From NCBI GenBank assembly GCA_017163975.1, contig JAFFSR010000249.1, positions 5,252,001 through 5,316,000 on the forward strand: a stretch of DNA of 64,000 bases, given 5' to 3'. This document shows, one piece after another, positions 34,827-44,811 of this stretch. The notes under the pieces were generated by a model. That model ran no database searches, was not told the origin of the DNA, and saw only the letters and a list, made by a program, of their open reading frames with translations. The position numbers were made by a program, and so were the translations under genes. How positions within the stretch are numbered: the first letter of the stretch is position 1; each line of letters starts with the position of its first letter. Source of the DNA: Anastatus disparis (Eukaryota; Arthropoda; Insecta; Hymenoptera; Eupelmidae).

Positions 34827-35352
34827 TGTGACCTCACTTAAATATAACATAAAGAATTTGAGAGAGAATAAGTTAGAAAAAAGAATAAAATAAAAGATAA
34901 TTAGCAATAAACTTATTCTCTCTTGAATTCGAATTATTGCGTTAAAAGTCTATCTCTATCTTGTGCATCGGCGCGGCGTAGCAATTAAAAGTTATACCGA
35001 CGCGCAAGATGGAAATTAATAAGAGTATATGTACGCGCTTGGATGTGTGCCGATACACGCCTATAAAGTGACTTACGCTAGCACACATCTAAGCGTACCT
35101 GTAATAGTATCATGTAAAATATATAAAGGTATTCCTTCTACTTAGCAGTAGGAGAGAACTGCGGCCGCGGCGGCTTGATCGACGCTTAAGTAGATCGAAG
35201 CCGAATCATTGTACGGCACTCTTTGGCCTGCTCTCTTCAAATAAAGTTTAACTTTGAATTAATACTTGTGTTCTAGTGTTCTTTAATTCGTCTGTTGCTG
35301 CAGGTCCGCTAGGAGTTGGATAATCACCAACTCCGTACCGGTAGCAGCAACA
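34827..35352 (+). repeat. LR2 LTR (3')
   Basis: TGTGACCTCACTTAAAT...GTAGCAGCAACA, preceded by the TTCGGGGGGCAAAT polypurine tract (34813-34826). It has an AATAAAG polyadenylation-type signal near 35240. Only one copy is present, so the borders are inferred from TG...CA and the PPT. Confidence 0.75.
35293..35352 (+). other. Stem-loop at the end of the LR2 LTR
   Basis: TGTTGCTGC pairs with GCAGCAACA, and inside it GGAGTTGG pairs with CCAACTCC across a 7-base loop. 60 nt in total. Confidence 0.75.
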
Positions 35353-36073
35353 GTGAAGAAAAACTTATTTAAATTAGAGTTTAATATTTTTAATACAATT
35401 AACAATTAACTTTGAGTATTACATTTACTTGTATTTTTATTTAGTAAATGTATTGATACAATTTTAGATTAAAACTCAATATCAAAATAATAAAGAAAAA
35501 ATCAATAATGATTTTACTTTCTCTTGTTAAAATTTGTGCATAAAATAGTGTTAACTAATTAGTGATTGTTCTAAGAATTAAATAAATTGAAATTTGATTA
35601 ACACGCTCTTAATAAGACTACAAGTCTTAGAGCTCATCGGCTTATAAGAGGCACATAGAATACTAATTACTAACATATAAAACAAAGAGACCCCGGACTA
35701 GTTGTAGCATGACGTCTGCACTAAGAACGGGTCTAGCACAAAAGACCTTTTTCCCTTATCCTTTAACCTTTTATATGAGCACTTTATGCTATCTTTTTAG
35801 GGTTAGGAATGGAGAAGAGGTTACAATATACATGGATGCTTGTTTTTGCTTACAATCTATGTGATTAATAAGACTAATATTATATTATTTTTATCTACTT
35901 TAAGAATATCTTAAGCTTTATTTTAAAAAATTTCTTTACGATATTTTTTTTGTTAGCTTGTGTGGATTAAAATTTTTTTTTTTGTAAGAAGTACTTATAC
36001 TTTTAATAAATTAAGGTATAATTGATAGGGACAATGAAAGTGCGATCGATAACGATTAATTTAGTCAGAACTT
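35353..36073. other. No recognised feature
   Basis: AT-rich DNA with a less AT-rich patch at 35685-35760 (GACCCCGGACTAGTTG); no coding frame or repeat recognised. Confidence 0.5.
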
Positions 36074-36230
36074 CCCTTGGTAGAAATGTGGACTTAAAAT
36101 GGTGTACATAATATTTTAAGGTTATTAGTAATAATAATGCTAAAGGAGTGGCCATAAAATGTATAGAAAGACGTTTCCATTGCTATTGGTCATAAAATGG
36201 TGATATAAGCGTTGAAATTTCTACCAGGGT
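36074..36230. mobile_element. Short MITE
   Basis: Ends CCCTTGGTAGAAAT and, inverted, CCCTGGTAGAAATTT; 157 bp with internal repeats of GGCCATAAAATG and GGTCATAAAATGG. No ORF. Confidence 0.6.
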
Positions 36231-36782
36231 TACTGTTAATGAAATTTTCTTTCATATCAGTTTCCTATAAGGTTTCTGATATCGTTTTTTTTTGCGTTTC
36301 TATGTATATATATAATTGCATATACCACGGTTATTACTAATTTTTATTTTGAATTTATATACCTAGTGCTTATATTAGTCAATATATGTATATATTGAAT
36401 ACTTTTTGTATTGTATAAAAATGATCTGTAATTTTTTTTTTCTTCTTTTAATGTAAGTATAATTTTTCTTCATAATATATTCTATTTGTGCTCTTTAATA
36501 TCTATTGTAAGTATTTTATATTTATATAATCATTTATTTAATATTAAGTTTTTTTTTTCATATACGGTTGTATTCTTGTGCGTATATTTTCTTTGTATGA
36601 ATCATATTTCTTTATATGTTTTGTTTTGTTTTCTTAAAAGTTTTCTAACTTTCGCGTGTTAACATATTTTTGTATAATAATTATTTATGTTTATATCTGT
36701 TTTTTGCTCTGTTTCTTTAAAATTTTCTTTCATGATTACTTACTTTTCTGTACGCAAGGTTCGAAGTCTCTTTCTTCTGAAC

Positions 36783-36809
<27 letters not shown>
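36231..36809. other. AT-rich DNA, nothing recognised
   Basis: Long T-rich runs and a (TA)n tract (36783-36808); no support for a gene. Confidence 0.5.
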
Positions 36810-36813
<4 letters not shown>

Positions 36814-38146
36814 TACCGCTCAAAAGTTCGTAAAAATTTTTTTTTTTTCTAACTCAACTTCAAACTGCGATATTTTGGAAACGGCACAATGAATTTGAAA
36901 AATCCGGACGGTGTTTGAAAGATCAGACAAAATACTATTTTTTTGTGCCCTCCCAAATATTTTTATCTCTTCATTTACTCTATTTCTAATGATAGAAAAT
37001 TTTTTTATTTTTACGAATTTTTTAATTTCAATCAATCAAATGTAACTTTTTAAGAAATTGATAAAATTAAAAAAATCGAACGCGACTGAAAAGTAGAGTA
37101 AATTTCCTAAATCTTTATGTTTAATGATTTTTTTGTATCTATTTTCTGCGTGTAGTTAAAAATGCGCAAAAATGGAATGTACAATAAAATCAATTTTATA
37201 TGATAATATTTTCCAATATCGCGGGTCTATTTTTGTTTACATTTCAGCATGTGTTCAAATCTGTAGTTCGTATATACATACGAAAAATCAAGTTTGTAAT
37301 AGTACATTATTGAACGGGTGTGTAAGGGCTTTATTTACGAAACGAGAAGTTTACAGCCCGAGCCGGAGGTGAGGGCTGTAACAAGTTCTGTAAAAAAGCT
37401 TTTACACATCCGTTTCATAAAATATTTTCTCGCTTGAGAGCCGAAAAAGAGAAAAGAAATTGCGATTTCGAGGTTAGAATGCGAGAAATAACTTTAATTT
37501 ATTCAAAAAAAGGACACTATCATTTTTAATAATTGTGATAAAATTTGTGATAATTTTGTTAAAAGTATACAATACCATTTATTAGTTCGGAAAAAAAATT
37601 TTTTTTTAGAAACTCAACTTCAAACTGCGATAATTTGGAAATGACTCGATAAATTTTAAAAATCTAAACGGCGTTTAAAAGATTAGACAAAATACTATAT
37701 TTTTGTATCTTGCTAATGTAAACCAAAATTGACTCGCGACATTGGAAAGTATTATCATATCTAAAACTGATTTTTTTGTACTTTCCATTTTTGCGAATTT
37801 TTAGCTACACGTAGGAAATAGATACAAAAAAACCATTAAACATAAAGATTTAGGAAATTCACTCTACTTTTTAGTCGCGTTTGAATTTTTTAATTTTATC
37901 AATTTTTTAAAAAGTTACATTTGATTGATTGAAATTTAAAAATTCGTAAAAATAAAAAATTTTTCTATCATCGGAAATAGAGTTAAAAAAAGAGATAAAA
38001 ATATTTGGCAGGACACAAAAAATAGTATTTTATCTGATCTTTCAAACACCGTCCGGATTTTTCAAATTTATCGAGCCTTTTCCGAAATATCGCAGTTTGA
38101 AGTTTAGTTAAAAAAAAAAAAATATTTTACGAACTTTTGAGCGGTA

Positions 38147-38150
<4 letters not shown>
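36810..38150. mobile_element. Foldback MITE with mariner-like ends
   Basis: ACAGTACCGCTCAAAAGTTC at the left and its inverse at the right, flanked by (TA)n. The arms pair over about 360-570 bp. The left half holds extra sequence (about 37210-37590), including a GC-richer part at 37340-37380, that has no partner on the right. No transposase. Confidence 0.88.
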
Positions 38151-38193
<43 letters not shown>

Positions 38194-38373
38194 CTATTCT
38201 ATATCTACTAATCTATTAAGTATTATTAAACATTAATTTTTTCTTTTCTCTTTTTTTTCCCAGGTTATATTTCTTTTTGTATCAAGGTAACTTGATACTT
38301 ATCTTATGAGGAAAAATTTTTTTTCTTTTTTTATCTTTGTTGCTTAGAATTTGTTTAAAATTTTTTTTTCCAG

Positions 38374-39357
38374 AATGCAGGCTTTCGTCAAATGTCACGA
38401 GAAACAGTCGTTAGATAAGATCACTGCTTTTATGCATCAGCCTAGCAGATTGTGAGCACGGGACTCCGTGTATTTAATAAGAAGAATTTTTTGTTGAATT
38501 TCCATATTTTTTCTTCTTTTATTTCATAATATTCTCGGTTTCAGTTTCCGACTACGGTTGATGTTCTGTCCGATGTCGAAGTTCGGGAGGGATTGGTGCA
38601 GCTATCAACATCATGCATTTTCGAGGAGCAAGCAGGTTTGGAGTATATTCGTTGCAGGTTTATTTGTCAACGATAAGCAGGGCCAGCGCGTTCCCGCAGG
38701 TGAAGTGAGAGAATGCTTACTTGTAAGTATATAATTACTTTGTTTTTGTGTAACCTTTTCTTAAGAGGTATAAAAATTTTTCATTTATATTTTTTTTTTT
38801 AGGCATCTTCAGTCGGACGCGCGCCTTTTTTGCAACGTGATGCTAGAACAATGTACCAGGGCATAGTAGAGTCCCTGGCACAGGACACTATCCGGCCCAT
38901 TTATGCTGCAAACTTCGAAGCTCCTGACTCTCTCCCGCGGATGCTGGACGGGGAACCCTTTCATGCGTCGCCTGCCAAAAATCGTCTAGTGGATCACAGC
39001 ATTGGAGTCAATATTCCCACCTTTTATTTAGGTGGTGGAGGCTCCTTTTCTGAGATTCATGTAAAAGATGGCCACCTAGATTCTTGCAATCTTATGCTGT
39101 TGTTACCTGGTGCATGTAAACTATGGCTGTGTGTGCCGGGAGAATACTCCACAGAGTTGGACGACGTTATTCGGGATTGTCTAAAAAAGATGCGAGAATC
39201 TGGTCTGGATGGTACAGCTGCATGGGAGCAGTCGTGTGGTTATTCGATGAACCACAAGAAATTAGGCCAACCTAATTTCTTGTACATAATTGTGTTTATA
39301 TTATATTTATTATCTTATATTTTAAAAAATTTTGTATTTCTTCATATGCGTCCTTTG
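38374..39357 (+). CDS. JmjC-like domain protein, three exons (possibly 5' incomplete)
   Basis: Exons 38374-38451, 38545-38722 and 38803 to at most 39357, joined by GT-AG introns of 93 bp (GTGAGC...TTTCAG) and 80 bp (GTAAGT...TTTTAG). Spliced, the frame is open throughout: Met at 38375, MQAFVKCHEKQSLDKITAF, then WSIFVAGLFVNDKQGQRVP across intron 2 into ASSVGRAPFLQRDARTMY. The last exon has a JmjC-like core: GVNIPTFYLGGGG, SFSEIHVKDGHLDSCNLM, LLLPGACKLWLCVPGEY. The layout recalls KDM4/5/6 demethylase domains (His, Asn, PG-C-W, VP). In active enzymes the second residue after His is Glu or Asp; here it is Lys, so iron binding is doubtful. The second half of a JmjC domain, with its distal His, is missing. 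The last 25 residues are hydrophobic and may be read-through beyond a lost splice site. A further 5' exon is possible because an acceptor precedes the Met. Confidence 0.65.
39255..39282. other. Perfect 12-bp hairpin in the JmjC-like exon
   Basis: CAAGAAATTAGG, loop CCAA, CCTAATTTCTTG. It overlaps the codons for HKKLGQPNFL, exactly where similarity to JmjC domains ends. Confidence 0.8.
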
Positions 39358-40171
39358 TAAAATTTTATGTATATACTATGTTTACGTAATTTTTTGTATG
39401 TATTATATTTATTATCTTATATTTGAAATTTTGTATCGTCGTTGTATATTATTATTGTATATATAATTATGTGTATGTGCATATTATGCATAGAATAAAT
39501 TTTCTATATTATTCAGTAAAAAAATTTTTTTTTTCAATACCTTATAAAATTTTATGTTGCACACTAAAATTTTGTTTATCTATTAAAGTAATATTCGTAC
39601 TTATAACTAAATGTAAGCTTGTTTGTATATTATTTTTTTTGATAGTAAGGTTTAGTATTTCTTTTGTAATGCAATGCCGATTCCGTGAGTAAAATTAAGG
39701 GTTACTTTATCTTATGTGAAAGAGCATTTGTATAAGTTCTCGAAAATTGGTAATAATATATATATATATATATATATTTTTTTTTTTGTATAGAAAATGT
39801 ATATTTTTTTAAATTATCGGGAAGGGTTTTCGTTTAAAGAATTGAGAAAGATTATATATAATTTATCATTTTTTTGAATTATTATTATTATAACATTTTA
39901 ACCTAAAATACAATATATATGTCACCACAACAATATTATGATTTTTCTTAATGTCCATTATTTTGATATATAATTTTTTTGTAAGAGATTTTTTTTCTTA
40001 AAACTAACATCGTCACTTAACACTTACATAAAGATAAAATTTTTGTCATTTAAGAGCAGGCCGGATTCGCTGTTCTTGTCTAATTGAGATTTTTATTATT
40101 TACTCAAGTATTAATCGGTGTATCTGCAAATTGAAGGTTAAGCGCAATAGATATTATTATTACAAATATTT
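39358..40171. other. AT-rich DNA, no gene seen
   Basis: T-rich DNA with a short (TA)n at 39757-39776. It could be an intron between the JmjC-like exons and the following exons, but nothing proves it. Confidence 0.45.
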
Positions 40172-41321
40172 ATGCACAAGAAAAAAAAATATGTCGCCAG
40201 TTCTTCCAACGATGCTGCTCCTCACCCGAAGCCTGCTGCTCAACCGGAGCCTTATGCTCAGCCGGAGCCTGATGCTCAAGCTGTTAGTCCTTCTGTTTTG
40301 AATCGGACTCCATCGAATCCTCCTGGGAGGCAAAGGGTAAGTACCTTCATATTTACCTTAATCGTCATCTTGTTTCTCGTTATCAATTTATAATTTTTTC
40401 TTAACAAAATTTTTCTAGCCACGCCGATCAAGACGTGCGTCTAGATCTCATTCTCCTTGGAGTCTTTAAGCGCGTGACGACGTGTATGAAATGGTGTGAT
40501 GATTTTTTTTTATTTCTTTTTTTTGTGATGACATAGTTACTCTTTTTCTTCTTTTAGGCTTTGTTCCTTGATGGAAATCCTGACTTGGGTGTTCCCGACG
40601 CTTTTTCTGCGTGGAGACCTGGTTCTAATATGGCTCACCTGCCACCTACGCGTTCAGCAAGTATTTTTTTTTGTTATATCATAATTTAATTTTCGTTATT
40701 TTATTTGTTTAATGACCTTCTCCTCTTTTTTTGTATTACAGGTTCCAGAACTTCGCTGTCTGGATCGGTGATCAGCTCGCATGATGCAAGGATGTGAGCT
40801 TGAGAGAGTATGACGAGGATCAGTTGGCTCTGCCTCGCGGTCCTAATCCCACTGTTGAGGCTCCTGCGGCTATCGCTTCTCCTGTAGTTGGACAGGCCGT
40901 TGCTAACGTTCGAGAGGGGCCGCCTGCAGTTGAACGGGCTGCGGCCAATGTTCAAGAGGATTTTATTGTACATGATATCATTATTCCTGCTGATGTGCAG
41001 GGGCGATATGCTCAGGCTCTTCTCACGTTGTTTACCTGTCTCATTTGTGACAATCCTATGGTGTTCAAGGTGTAGGCTTGTGATAATGATCATTATTTCT
41101 GTCAGGAATGTACTCGGAGAGCTCCTGACTGCTCATTTTGTCGTGAGCATGAGGTTAATCGAAATGTGAGAACCCTCAGTGTCTTAGCGAACGAGCTGCC
41201 TTTTTCGTGTCGCCATGCAGGACGTGGCTGTCGTCAATTTTTTTTATTTAATGAGTGGCGAGAACAGGTGGATAATTGCTCTTATAGGCCACCGCCTTTA
41301 CCGAGATCAAGAACTCCGTAG
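40172..41321 (+). pseudogene. SIAH-like RING/zinc-finger gene, multi-exon, broken
   Basis: An exon at 40172-40336 (Pro/Ala/Gln-rich, with PEPYAQPEPDAQ) ends at GTAAGT. A short Arg-Ser exon (about 40420-40490) follows TTTCTAG but has a stop. An exon at 40559-40660 follows TTTTAG, and a last exon starts after TTACAG at 40741. The last exon encodes a C3HC4 RING (CLIC ... ACDNDHYFCQEC ... CSFC) and then the SIAH-type zinc-finger pattern (FSCRHAGRGCRQFF ... VDNCSYRP). An in-frame TAG (41073-41075) falls inside the RING, and the exon has another frame break near 40790. SIAH proteins are E3 ubiquitin ligases. The domain order fits, but this copy is not functional as read. Confidence 0.65.
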
Positions 41322-41340
41322 TTCCGTCCGATGTAACTTA

Positions 41341-41342
<2 letters not shown>

Positions 41343-41416
<74 letters not shown>
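41343..41416. repeat. (TA)n microsatellite
   Basis: Pure TA run; ORFs across it (Tyr-Ile repeats) are artefacts. Confidence 0.97.
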
Positions 41417-41418
<2 letters not shown>

Positions 41419-41962
41419 TATAATTTATATACAAGGATTCATAATTTCTTTCTGTACCTATCCCACATATCATATATATATATATATATAATTTTATTGT
41501 ATCAAGTTCCTTAAGTTTTTTTTTTGCTTACTCTTAAAATTTTTCTTACCTTCTTATGTGATATTATATTTATCTAAAAATTTTTTGTATTTAGTTTTAC
41601 TTAAATTAAATGTATTCATTTTTTTTCCTTAACTAGTATGATTTTGATTTAAAAATATTTCTTTTTTTGTTTTGGTTATTGATTACAACTTTATAAGTTT
41701 ATTTACTTGCTAATATATTATCTACTTTTATAATAATGACTTACGTCTTTCTAGTATATTTATTATCTCTTTGTTGTTTGCTTATTTGTAGCATATGTAA
41801 CCATATTTTTATACATAAACTTTGCATCCGAGTATCATAATAAAATAATTCTTTTTTTTGTATTAGGATACGGCCTATGTAATTATTGGTTATAAGTAAC
41901 GCCTTAAAGGCGTCTGAGGGCCGCGGAAAAAATGTTGTTAACTTTATAATCATCTTTGTCCA

Positions 41963-41993
<31 letters not shown>

Positions 41994-42208
41994 AGTAATT
42001 CTACATGTATATAAATGTATATCTATATAAGTGTATGATTTATTATTAGCCTACGGCATCTGAGGGCCGCGGAATTTATTTCTTTTATACCGTTAGTTAA
42101 CTTTAATAATTTAATTTGCGTCTATATAACTAATTTTCAATGTATTTAAAACGAATTTAATGGTTCCTTTATTATCTTTTTGTTTTTTCAATTCATAATA
42201 AGGTTGTA
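41417..42208. other. AT-rich DNA, probable 3' part of the gypsy fragment
   Basis: Two copies of a CTGAGGGCCGCGGAA motif (about 41917-41930 and 42060-42075) lie in otherwise AT-rich sequence downstream, on the minus strand, of the integrase remnant. No gene seen. Confidence 0.45.
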
Positions 42209-43116
42209 TTAGTCATTTATCACTGTCAGATTTAACGATTTTTTCGTTAATGACTGTGTTTGTTGAGGAATTTCATAACTATGTTTAGGTAAGTCCATGT
42301 GAACAACTCGCGTCTGATCTCCTTTTTGAATTTTTGCGTTGTGAGTTTCTGGGTTTATTTCTATTATTTCACATGGCCCTATATATTCTTTATCCATTTT
42401 GCCATGCTTCGGTTTTTTTATTAAATAAACAATTTCGCCTTTCCTGAAGTGTTTAATGTTTTGTTTTTGATCGTAATAAAATTTTGATCTATATTTAGAC
42501 TGAACTAAATTCATTGCTGCAAAGGTTCTCAGTTGCGCAAGCGAGGTAGCTTTGTCAGCTTAATATTCACTGTATGTGAGCAGTTGGTCTTTTGGTGGAA
42601 AGCTTGAAGGCGTTCGGGCTTTTTGTCCGAATACGACCTCATGTGGTGAATATTTTAATCCTTCATGCATGGTGACATTATAAGAATGTTGTGCTAGTGG
42701 AAAAAGTTCATCCCATTCTATAGTATTCCCTACGTCCATCTTAATATATTCATTTAACGTGTGATGAATCCGCTCTATTACGCCGTTAGACTGTGGGTGA
42801 TATACTGTGGTTGCAAATTTATTGATTCTAAATACTTTTGCAAATTAGTTTAATAAATTGTTTATAAAATAAGGCCCTTGGTCAGATTTTATTGTTATAG
42901 GAGATCCGAAATAACATATAAAATATTCTATTAGCGCTCGTGCGCTTTCTTCTGCCGTAGCTTGTTTTGTTAGTACTAATACACAAAATTTGCTGGATGT
43001 ATGTTGGACTGTTAAAATGTATTGGTTTTCAAGTTTAGTTGGTTCTCTAGGGCCCACAAAATCTATTGATATTTTAGCAAAAGGTTTTGATGGTGTGTCC
43101 TGCGTTGGGGTTCGAT
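42209..43116 (-). pseudogene. pol: Ty3/gypsy-like integrase remnant
   Basis: A single minus-strand frame with two in-frame stops (about 42842-42844 and 42558-42560). The integrase core has ISIDFVGPREPT (Asp), ITIKSDQGPYFIN (Asp) and TVYHPQSNGVIERIHH (Glu). After it come MHEGLKYSPHEVVFGQKA and a C-terminal domain with FRKGEIVYLIKKPKHGK and EYIGPCEIIEINP. It is a different family from LR1 (HPQSNGVIER rather than HPQPNMVER). No RT was found upstream. Confidence 0.88.
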
Positions 43117-44367
43117 TATTTTTTTTGTACCACTATGCTACGTTCAGAGTGTACCAAATCAAGAAGTCTATGATATAGCTAAGTTCGAATAGCGCAATTT
43201 TTAAATTTGAAATAACTAGATAAAAACTAATGATGAATTGCGAGGTAACCTGTAAACTCGCACGTGGATTTAAATGTAAACAGATAATAAGATTCAGAAG
43301 AAGCAAGAATCATCTAAAGTTAATTGGTATGTTAAGTGTAAAAAATTTAAATTTAAGTTAAGTTTATTTTAGGAATATTAAAATAAAATATAATTATTTT
43401 AATCATAGAAAAAACTATTATGAATTAAGAGCAACACTTGGATGAGTAAAGTAATAATAAACAATAATCTTAAAAAGAAGAGCTTTCGAGTTCATTAAAT
43501 TAGAATTTCAAAAATTAAAATATTTACTTTTTAGAATTTTAGTGCTAGCATGTGAAAATCTGATGAATACTCAAAACGCAGTGACATAATTGATTTTTGA
43601 TTTCTCTAAAAAAAGAAGAAGCTAATTATCTTATATTATAAATTAATTAAAGCAGGTGTATTATTATATTATAATCTCCTTATTATTCCTTAACATAATT
43701 TACATTTGTTGTTGTGTCAGCGTCACTGATAAAAAATACATACAAAATACTTAAAAATATAAACAAAATAAAAGCTTTTTTTTCTTTATAATCCTAAATA
43801 ACAAGACTTGACATTTATCAATATCTTTTTTTCACACTGGCACAATGTCTAAAATAACTTGTTTCTTAAATAACAATCACTAAATTTTAATTAAAACATT
43901 TACTAAGATAATGAATAATAAATTTTTAAACGTGAACTGAAGCAAGTATATTTTGTTAAGATTTAGTTTTTAAAATATTTTATGAATCTTTGCTAAACAT
44001 CTAATTTAATACTCATGTGAATATTAAAAAATCATTTTTTTGTCCTCAGGCCGCAAAATAAATTTTTGTGTCCTGTAAACGAGGCACAAAATAGTGTATT
44101 CTTGTCCTAGGCCGCAAAAGAAAAATGTGTATATCCAATGTATTATTTTAATAAAATTTCACAGAAAAACGTTCTCGACGTCGCTGATACTTGGAATTGA
44201 ACTTAATGAATTGCTCGCTTTCCTTAATATCGCTATCCTTTTCTCATATATACTATACTGGGTATGCGTTAACGAATAACGTGAACTCAATATATGTGTG
44301 AAAGAAAAGGAAAGAGCAAGAGAAAGACATAGTAACAAGTTCCGTGTGTTAAAACTTTTTTTTTCTT
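43117..44367. other. AT-rich DNA, nothing recognised
   Basis: A repeated motif around AGGCCGCAAAA occurs at 44048 and 44109; no coding evidence. Confidence 0.5.
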
Positions 44368-44640
44368 TTTTAAATAATATTTTTATTTTATAATTTTTAT
44401 AGTTCAGCTTTGTTTTATATTTTGTTGTATTTTTGTTTAATTTTATATTTTAACAATTATTAGTTGTTTTTATAATCAAACTTTTTTTATTCTATTTTTT
44501 TTAAACTTTTTCTTTCTTTTTTTAAATAATATTTTATAATTATAATTTTTATAGTTTAGCTTTATTTTATATTTTATTGTATTTTAAATAATATTTTATA
44601 ATTATAATTTTTATAGTTTAGCTTTATTTTATATTTTATT
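44368..44640. repeat. Degenerate tandem repeat, about 65-bp units
   Basis: Copies around 44368, 44519 and 44584 share AATAATATTTTATAATTATA and GTTTAGCTTTATTTTATATT. The last two are directly adjacent and nearly identical. Confidence 0.8.
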
Positions 44641-44643
44641 GTA

Positions 44644-44644
<1 letters not shown>

Positions 44645-44685
<41 letters not shown>

Positions 44686-44811
44686 CTCTCTCTCCCCTCT
44701 CTCTCTCTCTCCTCTCTCTCCCCTCTCTCTCTCTCCTCTCTCTCCCCTCTCTCTCTCCCCTGTCTCTCCCCTCTCTCTCCCCTCTCTCTCTCTCCTCTCC
44801 TCTCTCCTCTT
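44645..44811. repeat. (TC)n microsatellite with CCCTC interruptions
   Basis: Contiguous with the 5' end of LINE2; TC repeats resume after its 3' end (46592-46643). The Ser/Leu/Pro start of the overlapping ORF is not genuine protein. Confidence 0.95.

Larger units (their letters stand above)
28830..35352 (+). mobile_element. LR2: defective relative of LR1
   Basis: The leader (about 28930-29760) matches LR1 (3680-4080 and 10200-10270), including the CAGTGGTACTCAAC motif twice. Gag matches LR1. The protease, RT and RNase H are missing: an unknown ORF (31909-32352) is followed directly by an integrase zinc-domain remnant and, after a foldback insertion, by an integrase C-terminal trace (STRVWDKY near 34302-34326). 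It ends in a PPT and an LTR (34827-35352). No matching 5' LTR was found, so the left end is approximate. Confidence 0.8.

Noticed and set aside
41028..41110. Short intron removing the TAG in the SIAH-like RING
   Set aside because: The only possible intron (about 45 bp) would be too short and would delete the RING cysteines and histidine.
41215..41514. Tyr-Ile repeat ORFs near 41345 and 59360
   Set aside because: Translations of (TA)n runs.
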